Source of the DNA: Candidatus Nanopelagicales bacterium | Lineage (GTDB): Bacteria; Actinomycetota; Actinomycetes; S36-B12 | DNA length: 64,000 bases | Reading direction: 5' to 3' | Assembly (NCBI GenBank): GCA_028687755.1 | Contig: JAQTZL010000005.1 | Coordinates: forward strand, 80,303-144,302 | In this document: positions 8,778-17,542 of the stretch, one piece after another | Layout of the letters: each line of letters starts with the position of its first letter | Numbering within the stretch: the first letter of the stretch is position 1 | Notes under the pieces: generated by a model | What the model was told of the DNA's origin: nothing | The model's database searches: none | What the model saw: the letters and a program-made list of their open reading frames with translations, nothing else | Position numbers and translations under genes: made by a program

Positions 8778-10076
8778 TTACAACGCGATGCTGGTCGCGC
8801 GTGTTCGGTAATCAATAAGTGCTTGTGAATAGGAATCAAGGAGACCTGACGCCGTTGATTGCCAGCCGAATTGCTCAGCATGCGCACGACTGCCTTGGCG
8901 AAAAATTTCAAGCTCCCTCGGGGCACTCAGCAAAGTATTCATCACCGACGCATAGTCCGCTGGGTTATGGCCAGTAATCAAGCGCCCACTGACGTGATCG
9001 TTCACGGCTGTGCGCAATCCACCCACACTTGCTGCAACCACGGGCGTGCCACAAGCCTGAGATTCGATGGCTACAAGGCCAAATGATTCTGAGTAAGACG
9101 GCACAACTGTGAGATCTGCGGCGCGAAACCAGTCCGCGAGAGTGTGGCGATTCGTTGGCGGTTCAAAACGAACCAGATCAGCAATGCCCAGTTCATTTGC
9201 AAGATCCACCAAGGCTGTTGGCCGATCAAGCCCATTGCCTGAAGGACCGCCTGCAATAACGACGAGCAGCCGAGAACGTAGTTCAGGATTAGCAGAAACC
9301 ATCTCTGCTGCTGCGTGGAGCAACACATCGGGCGCCTTCAACGGCTGAATGCGACCAACAAATAACAACACATGTGCATGTGCAGGAACATTTAAACGCT
9401 TGCGAGCAGCCTGTTGATCACCTGGAGCAAAGAGCGAGAGGTCAACACCTGGGTGTACGACATCAACGCTTGATGGGTCTGCACCATAAAGATTGATGAG
9501 TTCGTTTGCCTCGTCGTCAGTATTGGCAACAAGCCGTGTGGCTGCTTCTACAACTTGCTCTTCACCAATGACGCGACCCATGGGTTCTGGTTTGTCACCA
9601 ATCGCGAGGTCGGCATTCTTCACTTTCGCCATCGTGTGCATGGTGTGCACGAGTGGAACGCCCCAACGTTCAGAAGCTAGCCAGCCCACTTGCCCTGAAA
9701 GCCAGTAGTGCGAATGGATGAGATCGAACCAACCTTCAGGGCGCGAAGCTTCAGCGCGCAAGACACCGGCAGTAACCGCGCAGAGTTGCCCTGGAAGATC
9801 CTCTTTGCGCAAACCTTCAAAAGGACCAGCAGTGACATGGCGAACTAAAATGCCAGGTTCAACTTCAACAATGGGATCAACATCAGACCGAGTGGCGCGC
9901 GTAAAAATTTCAACAGCAACGCCAGCTTGAGCCAGCTGCTTCGCGCTTTCCAGGACGTACACGTTCATGCCACCGGCATCGCCGGTTCCGGGTTGGTCAA
10001 GGGGGGAGGTGTGGATGGAGAACAGAGCAACGCGCTTTGGTTTTGGTCGCAGCGAACGCATCTCGCGAATGTTCAT
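8778..10076 (-). CDS. mshA: D-inositol-3-phosphate glycosyltransferase MshA
   Basis: MshA starts mycothiol synthesis by moving GlcNAc from UDP-GlcNAc to 1L-inositol-3-phosphate. The 432-residue protein is a GT4 glycosyltransferase with the MshA-type acceptor loop [15 protein letters not shown] near residue 34. Other motifs are [12 protein letters not shown] and [15 protein letters not shown], and the sugar-nucleotide site [23 protein letters not shown] includes the E-x7-E motif. The start is the second of two adjacent ATG codons (10076), which has GGGAGG at good spacing. The downstream YbjN-like gene begins within 12 bp of the stop. Confidence 0.95.
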   Translation of the reverse strand: MNIREMRSLRPKPKRVALFSIHTSPLDQPGTGDAGGMNVYVLESAKQLAQAGVAVEIFTRATRSDVDPIVEVEPGILVRHVTAGPFEGLRKEDLPGQLCAVTAGVLRAEASRPEGWFDLIHSHYWLSGQVGWLASERWGVPLVHTMHTMAKVKNADLAIGDKPEPMGRVIGEEQVVEAATRLVANTDDEANELINLYGADPSSVDVVHPGVDLSLFAPGDQQAARKRLNVPAHAHVLLFVGRIQPLKAPDVLLHAAAEMVSANPELRSRLLVVIAGGPSGNGLDRPTALVDLANELGIADLVRFEPPTNRHTLADWFRAADLTVVPSYSESFGLVAIESQACGTPVVAASVGGLRTAVNDHVSGRLITGHNPADYASVMNTLLSAPRELEIFRQGSRAHAEQFGWQSTASGLLDSYSQALIDYRTRATSIAL

Positions 10077-10139
10077 CATCACCTCCCTCAAGGATCTAGT
10101 GAGGGCAGCCTTACATATCGGCGCGAGCCTGACAAACGA

Positions 10140-10838
10140 TTACGGCTTGAGCGAAACTCCTACGTATGGCTCACCGGTAACGATCGTGATCAGGCGCCGG
10201 GTGACGGAGACCGCATGGTCGGCATATCGCTCGTAGTAGCGCGAGAGCAAGGTGATGTCGATTGCTGTCTCGACGCCATGCTCCCAGCTGGAATTGAGTA
10301 CGGCCCGGAAGAGCTCACGGTGGAGGCGATCAACAACCTCATCGTGAGCTGCAATGTCTGTGGCAAGGGTCAAATCTTTGGTGGCGATCACCTGAGCAGT
10401 CTTGGTGACAATGGCTTGGGCAAGCGCGCCCATTTGTTCAAAGGTTTCGCGGAGATCTTCGGGAACCACTGCATTTGGGAAGCGCATCCGTGCTTGCTTG
10501 GCCACGTGCGAGGCTAAATCGCCCATGCGTTCAAGGGAAGCAGCGATGCGCAAAGAGCCGATCAGGATCCGAAGATCGCGATCGGTGGGCTGCTGTAGGG
10601 AGATGAGATCAAAGCAGCGCTCTTCGATTTGCGAGGTCAGGATGTCGATGCGCTCATCTTGGGCGATGACGGCCTGGGCCAAATCATTATCGGCATCGAG
10701 TAAGGACTGGGTGGCCATGAACATCGCGGAGCCCACGAGATCGGCAACTTCAACCAATCCCGCGTTAACGGCTTCTAGATCTTCGGCATATGCCACTGGA
10801 ACGCTTTTCCTCCTACGGCGTGGAGCATACGTTGCCAT
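10140..10838 (-). CDS. phoU: PhoU phosphate-signalling regulator
   Basis: PhoU links the Pst phosphate transporter to the sensor kinase and dampens the phosphate-starvation response. The protein consists of two helical PhoU repeats, with metal-site motifs LERMGDLASHVAK in the first and YYERYADHAVSVTRR in the second. The chosen ATG at 10838 has AAGGA at suitable spacing and gives an unusual basic leader (YAPRRRRKS). A GTG at 10796 with upstream GGAGG would give the standard family length and may be the real start. It is divergent from senX3, with a PHO-box-like repeat in the gap. No pst genes lie in this window. Confidence 0.92.
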   Translation of the reverse strand: MATYAPRRRRKSVPVAYAEDLEAVNAGLVEVADLVGSAMFMATQSLLDADNDLAQAVIAQDERIDILTSQIEERCFDLISLQQPTDRDLRILIGSLRIAASLERMGDLASHVAKQARMRFPNAVVPEDLRETFEQMGALAQAIVTKTAQVIATKDLTLATDIAAHDEVVDRLHRELFRAVLNSSWEHGVETAIDITLLSRYYERYADHAVSVTRRLITIVTGEPYVGVSLKP

Positions 10839-10869
10839 GAGTCCATCCTTGAGTTGCAACATGGCCAAA

Positions 10870-10902
10870 GGTTGAACGAAAGGCAACGAGTTGGTGAACG
10901 CT
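10870..10902. promoter_or_regulatory. Candidate PHO box between phoU and senX3
   Basis: On the forward strand GGTTGAAC (ending at 10877) and TGGTGAAC (ending at 10899) are spaced by exactly 22 bp, two turns of the 11-bp direct repeat bound by PhoP/RegX3 proteins. A weaker AGGCAAC sits between them but is one base out of phase. The site lies between divergent phoU and senX3, so RegX3 autoregulation is likely. The match is weaker than the pit array at 55.4 kb. Confidence 0.45.
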
Positions 10903-10969
10903 TAGAGGGAAGGATGAACCCTAAGCAAATGGTTCGTGGTTTCGTGCGAATAATTTTCATCTGACCCAC

Positions 10970-12121
10970 TTGGCTGCCTATCCTTCAATAGTGGCCAGCA
11001 CCTTCCTTCGAGCGCAAACGGCAGATGGGCTTGTAGTGGACTACCAAGAGATCCCAGACGAGGTTTCCCGGATTTTGGCTGTTCTGCCCTCGGTCTCCAT
11101 CGTGGTTGATCAAGATGGCACCGTTCTTCGGGCTAGCGCGAAAGCCTTGGCTCTGGGCTTGGTGAATCGCAACACCATCGCGATTCGCGATTTGGCCAAG
11201 TTGGTTCATGCAGTGGCTGACGACGGTGAAGCTCGCGAACAAGAGATGCGTGTGCGCCGTCCACCACTTGGTCGCGAACTCCTAGAACTACGCGTTCGAG
11301 TTGCGGACCTTGGTACGGGCGCAATCTTGGTTTTGATTGACGACCTTGCTGAAGAGCGTCGAGTTGATGCCGTGCGTAGAGATTTTGTTGCCAACATCAG
11401 TCATGAACTCAAAACTCCCGTCGGTGCGCTTTCTGTACTAGCAGAAGCGATTCAATCGGCGAGCGAGGATCCAGAACAGGTCCGACACTTTGCCCAACGC
11501 ATGCAGATGGAAGCAACGCGTCTTGGACATCTTGTACAAGACGTTATCGATCTATCTCGCTTGCAAGGTGATGATCCACTGAGCCATGCAGCAGTCGTAA
11601 ACATTGACGAAGTAATTGCGCTTGCCATTGAAGATGTACGCATGCTTGCGGAAACTCGCGAAATTGATCTCGTCATCGCTGCGGAAGCGCCAACGTTTGT
11701 ATATGCGGATGCAGGCCAAGTGCAAACAGCTGTGCGCAACTTGTTGGTCAATGCCATTGCCTATTCGTCCGATGGTACGAGTGTTGCCGTGCATTCACGT
11801 GAAATCGACTCAATCGTAGAAATCATGGTGAAAGATCAAGGTGTAGGAATTCCTGCTAACGATCTCGATCGCATTTTTGAACGCTTCTACCGTGTTGATC
11901 CGGCTCGTTCGCGAGTAACCGGTGGTACTGGGTTGGGATTAGCGATCGTGAAACATGTGTGTCAAAACCATGGTGGAGAATGCACCGTTTGGTCCGAAGT
12001 TGGCGTGGGTTCAACTTTCACCTTGCGCCTACCAACATTTGTTGGCGAAGACGCTAACCAGCAAGGTGATGAGGCAACGATTATTGAGATATCGGCACCA
12101 TTCGGGGAGCTGCAGTCATGA
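10970..12121 (+). CDS. senX3: SenX3-like sensor histidine kinase without visible membrane segments
   Basis: Histidine kinase of the phosphate two-component system. After an N-terminal PAS-like region come the HisKA domain with phospho-acceptor His145 in NISHELKTP, and the ATPase domain with N box (NLLVNAIAYS), DQGVGIP, FERFYRVD and GGTGLGLAIVK. Known SenX3 proteins begin with transmembrane helices, but none is visible here. The reading frame has a stop (TAA at 10922) upstream and only TTG at 10970 or GTG at 10991 as starts, so the membrane part is absent unless an earlier frameshift removed it. The 3' end overlaps regX3 by 4 bp. Confidence 0.88.
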   Translation: MAAYPSIVASTFLRAQTADGLVVDYQEIPDEVSRILAVLPSVSIVVDQDGTVLRASAKALALGLVNRNTIAIRDLAKLVHAVADDGEAREQEMRVRRPPLGRELLELRVRVADLGTGAILVLIDDLAEERRVDAVRRDFVANISHELKTPVGALSVLAEAIQSASEDPEQVRHFAQRMQMEATRLGHLVQDVIDLSRLQGDDPLSHAAVVNIDEVIALAIEDVRMLAETREIDLVIAAEAPTFVYADAGQVQTAVRNLLVNAIAYSSDGTSVAVHSREIDSIVEIMVKDQGVGIPANDLDRIFERFYRVDPARSRVTGGTGLGLAIVKHVCQNHGGECTVWSEVGVGSTFTLRLPTFVGEDANQQGDEATIIEISAPFGELQS

Positions 12122-12798
12122 CCAAAATTTTGATCGTTGAAGACGAAGAGTCTTTTTCTGAAGCTCTGTCATTCATGTTGAAACGTGAAGGCTATGAAGT
12201 AGAAGTAGCGGCCGATGGCCATAAAGCTGTTGAACTGTTCGAACGCAATGGTGCAGATCTCCTGTTACTTGACCTTATGTTGCCCGGCCTGTCGGGCACT
12301 GAAGTGTGTAAGCACATTCGTGCAAAATCTTCTGTTCCCATCATCATGCTTTCAGCAAAAGATGGCGAGATCGACAAAGTGCTAGGGCTAGAGCTCGGTG
12401 CCGATGATTACGTCACGAAGCCATTTTCTTCACGTGAGTTACTCGCTCGAGTCAAGGCAGTGCTTCGTCGTCATGGAGAAGTTGAAGATTTACTTCCCAC
12501 CACGGTTGAAGAAGGACCCGTGCGTATTGACTTGGATCGTCACGTAGTTTCGGTGCGTGGTGAACAGATCACGATGCCGCTTAAAGAATTCGATCTCTTG
12601 GAGTTCTTGGTGCGTAACGCAGGTCGCGTCATGACCCGTAATCAACTCATCGACCGTATTTGGGGCGCTGACTACGTCGGTGACACCAAGACTCTTGATG
12701 TTCACATCAAGCGGTTGCGCGCAAAGGTTGAAGTAGACCCCGCAAATCCCGTGCACCTGCTGACGGTGCGTGGGTTGGGTTACCGCTACCAGGCTTGA
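12118..12798 (+). CDS. regX3: RegX3-like phosphate response regulator
   Basis: A 226-residue OmpR/PhoB-type regulator. The receiver domain has the acidic pocket (Glu8, Asp9, Glu10), phospho-acceptor Asp52 in LLLDLMLPGLSG, and Lys101 in DYVTKPF. The C-terminal winged helix carries PLKEFDLLEFLVRNAGR and the recognition helix region GDTKTLDVHIKRLRAKVE. It begins in a 4-bp overlap with senX3, so kinase and regulator are translationally coupled. The PHO-box arrays at pit and near phoU are its likely targets in this window. The gene is convergent with the LpqE-like gene, 3 bp away. Confidence 0.93.
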   Translation: MTKILIVEDEESFSEALSFMLKREGYEVEVAADGHKAVELFERNGADLLLLDLMLPGLSGTEVCKHIRAKSSVPIIMLSAKDGEIDKVLGLELGADDYVTKPFSSRELLARVKAVLRRHGEVEDLLPTTVEEGPVRIDLDRHVVSVRGEQITMPLKEFDLLEFLVRNAGRVMTRNQLIDRIWGADYVGDTKTLDVHIKRLRAKVEVDPANPVHLLTVRGLGYRYQA

Positions 12799-12801
12799 GT
12801 T

Positions 12802-13380
12802 CTACTCAGCTGAAGTGGCGCTTGCAGCTGGAGTCGCTGCAGGGAGCACGTCACTCAAGGTCACCGTGTTGGTGATGCCTGCGTAGAAGCCAGTGTCAGG
12901 AACCGTCATGACTGAGATCTTCAGTTGTCCGGCATTTTGGAAGTTAAAGGTCACAGGAACGTAGGTGCTAACCGCCGGTTTGGCACCACGAACGGGAGCC
13001 TTCGTTGCGGCATTTTGGTAGCCAAAGGCGACTGCACCGCCACCCAGAATCGGCTTGAGTGCTGGGGTGAAGGAGATCGCCTTGCCATCAACCTCGACAC
13101 TGTCGACCACATCAACGGTGATGCCGTTGTTGACGATCGTTCCGATGAGTTGAGCCGGGCCAACTCCCTGACCCTTGACCAAGGTCACGTTCACCACTTC
13201 CATATCGCCAACCTGCGCCTCAATCCCGTTGCCGGTATTCATGCCAGATTGCATGTTGGTGGTGGCCTCTTTGCCGTTCCAGCAGCCTGAGAGGGCTGGC
13301 AGGGCCACGAGGGCGATAGCAGCCATGGCAATTGAGCTGCGGCGGGCAAGGGCGCGTTGGGTCAGGTTTACGTTCGTCAC
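12802..13380 (-). CDS. LpqE-like lipoprotein
   Basis: A 192-residue exported lipoprotein. After a basic start (RALARRSS) comes a hydrophobic stretch and the lipobox PALSGC, with the acylated Cys followed by WNGKEATTN. The mature part is beta-rich and ends in an Ala/Ser/Thr tail. Position supports an LpqE relationship: in Mycobacterium lpqE is divergent from carD, as here. The family resembles PCu(A)C/DUF461-type extracellular folds, but no metal-binding His/Met pattern is evident, so function is open. The GTG at 13380 is preferred; a longer reading would run through the carD promoter. Confidence 0.72.
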   Translation of the reverse strand: MTNVNLTQRALARRSSIAMAAIALVALPALSGCWNGKEATTNMQSGMNTGNGIEAQVGDMEVVNVTLVKGQGVGPAQLIGTIVNNGITVDVVDSVEVDGKAISFTPALKPILGGGAVAFGYQNAATKAPVRGAKPAVSTYVPVTFNFQNAGQLKISVMTVPDTGFYAGITNTVTLSDVLPAATPAASATSAE

Positions 13381-13429
13381 AAGGGAAGAGTAGCGACCAG
13401 ATTTTGGGGTGTCTTCTCGTGGTAGTCTT

Positions 13430-13447
13430 AACCCCTCGAAAGGGGTT
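13430..13447 (+). promoter_or_regulatory. Hairpin covering the carD ribosome-binding site
   Basis: AACCCCT-CGAA-AGGGGTT forms a perfect 7-bp stem with a CGAA tetraloop, followed by TTTA. The right arm contains the AGGGG that is the only plausible Shine-Dalgarno sequence for the ATG at 13455. Folding would hide the ribosome site; alternatively it could be a short terminator or attenuator. Confidence 0.5.
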
Positions 13448-13454
13448 TTACTCA

Positions 13455-13937
13455 ATGGCTTTCAACGTTGGCGACACTGTCGTCTACCCACATCATGGGG
13501 CGGCAGTTATCGAAGCCGTGGAGATGCGCAAGATCAAAGGTGAGGATCGCGAGTACCTCGTCCTCCGCGTGGCTCAGGGCGATCTGACTGTTCGCGTTCC
13601 CTCTGACAATGTCGATCTCGTCGGCGTTCGCGATGTGGTCAATGCCGCTGGCTTGGAGCGCGTATTTAACGTGCTTCGCCAGCCATATACCGAAGAACCC
13701 ACCAACTGGTCCCGCCGGTACAAGGCAAATCTTGAGAAGCTCGCTTCAGGCGATGTCATCAAGGTGGCTGAAGTAGTGCGCGATTTGTGGCGTCGTGAAA
13801 AAGAACGTGGTCTTTCAGCTGGCGAAAAGCGGATGCTGGCCAAGGCTCGTCAAATTCTTGTGAGTGAGCTGGCTCTAGCTGAGAAGACCAACGAGGTTAA
13901 GGCTGAGGCCATCCTCGATGAGGTCCTCGCCTCCTAG
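13455..13937 (+). CDS. carD: CarD family RNA polymerase-binding transcription regulator
   Basis: CarD binds the RNA polymerase beta subunit and stabilises the open promoter complex, chiefly at rRNA promoters. The 160-residue protein has the N-terminal Tudor-like RNAP-interaction domain ([37 protein letters not shown]). A helical DNA-binding domain contains the conserved Trp in [19 protein letters not shown] and [23 protein letters not shown]. The start at 13455 gives the standard N-terminus. Two bases separate its stop from ispD, reproducing the carD-ispD-ispF-cysS order of Mycobacterium. Confidence 0.95.
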   Translation: MAFNVGDTVVYPHHGAAVIEAVEMRKIKGEDREYLVLRVAQGDLTVRVPSDNVDLVGVRDVVNAAGLERVFNVLRQPYTEEPTNWSRRYKANLEKLASGDVIKVAEVVRDLWRREKERGLSAGEKRMLAKARQILVSELALAEKTNEVKAEAILDEVLAS

Positions 13938-13939
13938 AC

Positions 13940-14650
13940 GTGAGTGTTCTAGGGCGCACTGCTGCCCTGGTACCAGCCGCCGGGCGCGGTGAGCGTCTGG
14001 GTGCTGGGGTTCCAAAAGCACTGCGACCAATTGGTGGAACACCGATGCTGGTGCATGCAGTGCATGCGTTAGCTGGTTCGCGCAGCGTTGATCTCATCGT
14101 TATTGCTGCTCCAGAAGAAGCCGTAGAAAGCGTGCGGGCACTGTTTCTCGAAGATATTGGCGCTGAAGTTATCGTTGTGAGTGGCGGTGAGACCCGGCAA
14201 GCCTCCGTCTCTCACGCACTGCTCGAGCTTCCTGATGATGTCGATGTGGTGCTCGTTCATGACGCCGCTCGACCATTTGTGCCAACCGAAATTGTGAGCG
14301 CAATCGTGGCAGAGGTACGCAATGGATATCCCGCTGTTATCCCAGCACTTTTGGTCACTGACACCATCAAGCAGGTCAATGCGGATGATCTCGTGATCGC
14401 TACCCCCGACCGCAGTTCCCTTCGTGCTGTGCAAACCCCCCAAGGCTTTGATCGCGCTGTTCTACAAGCAGCGCACGCAGCGGCTGTTGAGGATACGGCG
14501 ACTGATGATTCAGGTCTGGTCGAACGTCATGGGGTACAGGTTCGCGTGATCGCTGGTCACGAGGAAGCCTTCAAGGTAACTCGACCAATAGATTTGTTAC
14601 TCGCGGAAAGCGTGCTTGCTAAGCGAAGGGCGGCGCTCACTCATGGCTAA
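13940..14650 (+). CDS. ispD: 2-C-methyl-D-erythritol 4-phosphate cytidylyltransferase
   Basis: IspD couples CTP with methylerythritol phosphate in the MEP isoprenoid pathway. The 236-residue protein begins with the nucleotide-binding loop [20 protein letters not shown] and contains [27 protein letters not shown] and [10 protein letters not shown], all IspD signatures. It starts at a GTG 2 bp after carD and overlaps ispF by 8 bp, so carD, ispD and ispF read as one operon. Confidence 0.95.
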   Translation: MSVLGRTAALVPAAGRGERLGAGVPKALRPIGGTPMLVHAVHALAGSRSVDLIVIAAPEEAVESVRALFLEDIGAEVIVVSGGETRQASVSHALLELPDDVDVVLVHDAARPFVPTEIVSAIVAEVRNGYPAVIPALLVTDTIKQVNADDLVIATPDRSSLRAVQTPQGFDRAVLQAAHAAAVEDTATDDSGLVERHGVQVRVIAGHEEAFKVTRPIDLLLAESVLAKRRAALTHG

Positions 14651-15149
14651 TCACGAATTGGCTTCCCCGTTGATCGGGATGGGAACCGACGTCCATGCCT
14701 TCCAAGAAGGTCGTGAAATGTGGATGGCCGGATTGCACTGGCCTGGCGTGAATGGGCTTGCAGGCCATTCGGATGCTGACGTTGCTTGTCATGCCTTATG
14801 CGATGCGTTGCTATCTGCAGCTGGACTTGGAGATCTGGGGTCAGTGTTTGGGACAGACGATCCACGATGGAGCGGCGCATCGGGAATTTCGATGCTCACG
14901 CATACTGCTGCGTTGGTCAAAGCAGCCGGCTTTGCCATTGCTAATGGATCAGTGCAAGTCATTGGAAATAGTCCACGGATCGGAACCCGCCGCGAAGAAG
15001 CTCAAACTGTGTTGAGCAAAGCGGTTGGCGCACCTATTCGAGTATCCGGAACTACGACTGATGGCTTAGGACTCACTGGTCGCGGTGAAGGCGTAGCTGC
15101 AATCGCCGTTGCTCTTGTGCTGCAACAAGCACCATCGGTAGATCGGTAA
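14643..15149 (+). CDS. ispF: 2-C-methyl-D-erythritol 2,4-cyclodiphosphate synthase
   Basis: IspF makes the cyclic diphosphate intermediate of the MEP pathway. The 168-residue protein has the metal ligands in GTDVHAF (Asp, His) and [13 protein letters not shown], the PRIGTRREE region, and C-terminal [21 protein letters not shown]. The ATG at 14643 overlaps the ispD stop; a TTG 27 bp upstream extends the frame but adds non-family residues. It is followed after 9 bp by cysS. Confidence 0.95.
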   Translation: MANHELASPLIGMGTDVHAFQEGREMWMAGLHWPGVNGLAGHSDADVACHALCDALLSAAGLGDLGSVFGTDDPRWSGASGISMLTHTAALVKAAGFAIANGSVQVIGNSPRIGTRREEAQTVLSKAVGAPIRVSGTTTDGLGLTGRGEGVAAIAVALVLQQAPSVDR

Positions 15150-15158
15150 CCTGCGCTC

Positions 15159-16553
15159 GTGGCACTTTCCTTTTATGACACCGCAACGCGCACTCAGCGC
15201 GAGTTTGTCCCCATCGAGCCGGGCAAGGCTGGGATCTACTTGTGCGGTGCCACCGTGCAGGCGCCGCCACATGTTGGGCATATTCGTAGTGGCGTCGCCT
15301 TTGATGTGCTGCGCCGCTGGTTGATTGCCCGCGACTACGACGTCACTTTCATTCGCAACGTCACCGATATTGATGACAAGATCATCAACAACGGCAAAGC
15401 GCAGGGAATCCCTTACTGGCTTGTTGCTATCAATAACGAGCGCGCTTTCACCGATGCATACAACATCTTGGGTTGCTTGCCACCAACCTATGAGCCACGC
15501 GCGACCGGTCACATCACCGAGATGGTCACATTGATGCAGCGTCTCATCGAAGCGGGGCATGCCTACGAACTCAATGGCGATGTGTATTTTGATGTGAAGT
15601 CATTTGCAACCTATGGAAATCTGAGTGGCCAAAAACCAGACGACATGGTTGCCTCCGCTGACTCTGAAGCAATGGGTAAGCGTGATGCGCGCGATTTTGC
15701 GATGTGGAAGTCAGTAAAGCCTGGTGAGCCTTCATGGCCAACACCTTTTGGCGATGGGCGGCCAGGTTGGCATATTGAATGTTCGGCGATGGCAGGTAAA
15801 TACCTTGGCCCGAATTTTGATATTCATGGGGGCGGCCTTGATTTAATCTTTCCGCATCATGAAAATGAAATTGCGCAGTCGCAAGCTGTAGGCGATGGTT
15901 TCGCGAACTATTGGATGCATAACGCCTGGGTGACTACTGCTGGCGAAAAAATGAGCAAGTCGTTGGGTAACTCACTACTCGTCTCTGAAGTTGTGAAGCG
16001 CATCCGGCCAGTTGATCTGCGCTACTACTTGGTTTCCGTTCATTACCGCTCGATGCTTGAGTATTCGGATGGATCTGTTCAAGAAGCAGGCCAAGCATTT
16101 CGTCGCATTGAGGGCTTTATCGCACGTGCACAAGAGTTTCTTGGTGCGCAAGCTCAAGGTCTCACTGAAACGCGACCACAGCAATTCGATGATGCGATGG
16201 ATGATGATCTTTCGGTCGCTCAAGGATGCGCGGTGTTACACGACACTGTGCGGGCGGGCAATGCGGCTTTGACTGAGCAGAACCATCAGGATGTCGCCGT
16301 GGCACTTGGTTCAGTTCTTGGAATGTTGGATGTGTTGGGCTTACATCCCCGCGATTGGCCAAAAAGTGCTGGTGGAAGTGACCAGACCACTGAAGTGATT
16401 GACGGTTTGGTGCAGGCACTGCTTGTTCAGAGGCAAGAAGCACGCGCACGTAAAGACTTTGAAGCAGCTGATGCGATTCGCAATGGATTGGACTCCATGG
16501 GAATTCGCATTGAGGACACTCCGCAAGGGGCACGTTGGACTCTCGAGCAATAA
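15159..16553 (+). CDS. cysS: Cysteinyl-tRNA synthetase
   Basis: Class I synthetase charging tRNA-Cys. The 464-residue protein has the HIGH-type motif APPHVGHIRSG near residue 37 and KMSKS near residue 266 (EKMSKSLGN). Zinc ligands include the Cys of IYLCGATV, the Cys of WHIECSAMAG and the His pair in FPHHENEIAQSQ. The N-terminus (GATVQAPPHVGH) also matches CysS better than the related mycothiol ligase MshC, which has a different substrate pocket and no such context. Start is GTG at 15159, 9 bp after ispF. Confidence 0.94.
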   Translation: MALSFYDTATRTQREFVPIEPGKAGIYLCGATVQAPPHVGHIRSGVAFDVLRRWLIARDYDVTFIRNVTDIDDKIINNGKAQGIPYWLVAINNERAFTDAYNILGCLPPTYEPRATGHITEMVTLMQRLIEAGHAYELNGDVYFDVKSFATYGNLSGQKPDDMVASADSEAMGKRDARDFAMWKSVKPGEPSWPTPFGDGRPGWHIECSAMAGKYLGPNFDIHGGGLDLIFPHHENEIAQSQAVGDGFANYWMHNAWVTTAGEKMSKSLGNSLLVSEVVKRIRPVDLRYYLVSVHYRSMLEYSDGSVQEAGQAFRRIEGFIARAQEFLGAQAQGLTETRPQQFDDAMDDDLSVAQGCAVLHDTVRAGNAALTEQNHQDVAVALGSVLGMLDVLGLHPRDWPKSAGGSDQTTEVIDGLVQALLVQRQEARARKDFEAADAIRNGLDSMGIRIEDTPQGARWTLEQ

Positions 16554-16591
16554 CTCATCGCGCACGATCTTCTAGCAAGGGGTAACAACAC

Positions 16592-17542
16592 ATGGCAGGC
16601 AATTCACAGCGTCGAGGCGCGATGCGCAACCCTGGCACAAAGAAGGGCGCAACTGTTGGCTCTGGAGGCCAGCGCCGCAAGCAGCTCAAGGGCAAGGGAC
16701 CAACACCAAAGGCTGTTGAGCGCCCGTATCACCAAGCGGCCAAGCGAAAGAAGGCTTCAGAGCGCGCTGCGGATAGTCCTCGTTCGACCTCAACTGGTGG
16801 CCGTCGTCCAGCTCGCCGCGAAGACTCAAGCATGCTCATGGGGCGTAATGCGGTGGTTGAAGGCTTGCGTGCAGGTGTTCCAGGAAAGACCCTCTACATG
16901 CAAACGCGCGTAGAAGCCGATGATCGTTGGCGCGAGTCACTGCGCCGCGCGATCGCGTCAAATATCCCTGTGCTTGAAGTAACGAAAATTGAACTCGATC
17001 GCATGACCGATGGCTCCGTGCATCAAGGCATGGTGCTTACCGTTCCCGCATATGAATACTCAGAGCTCAGTGACATCAGTGACAGCAACTTGATCGTTGC
17101 GCTTGATGGCGTGACTGATGCACGCAACCTAGGTGCGATTGCAAGATCTGCTGCCGCTTTTGGTGCCGGTGGCATCGTGGTTCCTGCGCGCCGCTCCGCT
17201 GGCGTGAACGCTGGCGCTTGGAAAACATCTGCAGGTGCTCTCGCCCGCGTTCCAGTAGCTCAGGTCACTAACCTCACGCGTGCATTGAAGTCCCTGCAAA
17301 CCTCCGGCTATGCAGTTGTTGGCCTGGCTGCTGAAGCTGAACACACATTTGCTGATTTACCAAAGCGTGTTCTTTCTGAACCAGTCGTGATTGTGATCGG
17401 CTCGGAAGGCAAGGGCCTTTCGCGGTTGGTCGCCGAAACCTGTGACTGGCAAGTGCGTATCGAGATGTTTGACGGCAATGAATCGCTCAATGCTTCCGTT
17501 GCCGCGGGTATCGCTTTACATGCAGTGAGTATCGCTCGCTAG
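16592..17542 (+). CDS. rlmB: 23S rRNA 2'-O-methyltransferase, RlmB/TrmH (SpoU) family
   Basis: SAM-dependent SPOUT methyltransferase predicted to modify a guanosine in 23S rRNA. The first 80 or so residues are a very basic, low-complexity leader (Lys, Arg, Gly rich) that probably binds RNA. The SpoU substrate-binding domain begins near MLMGRNAVVEGLRAG. The catalytic SPOUT knot contains LDGVTDARNLGAIARSAAAF, VIVIGSEGKGLSRLV and ESLNASVAAGIALHAV. It lies 38 bp after cysS, matching the mycobacterial order. A clear GGGG-type ribosome site precedes the ATG. It overlaps the convergent DUF4032 gene by 4 bp. Confidence 0.9.
   Translation: MAGNSQRRGAMRNPGTKKGATVGSGGQRRKQLKGKGPTPKAVERPYHQAAKRKKASERAADSPRSTSTGGRRPARREDSSMLMGRNAVVEGLRAGVPGKTLYMQTRVEADDRWRESLRRAIASNIPVLEVTKIELDRMTDGSVHQGMVLTVPAYEYSELSDISDSNLIVALDGVTDARNLGAIARSAAAFGAGGIVVPARRSAGVNAGAWKTSAGALARVPVAQVTNLTRALKSLQTSGYAVVGLAAEAEHTFADLPKRVLSEPVVIVIGSEGKGLSRLVAETCDWQVRIEMFDGNESLNASVAAGIALHAVSIAR

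Noticed and set aside
15159..16553. Assignment of cysS as mycothiol ligase mshC
   Set aside because: Context (ispF-cysS-rlmB), length of 464 residues and the KMSKS loop with a full C-terminal domain fit cysteinyl-tRNA synthetase.
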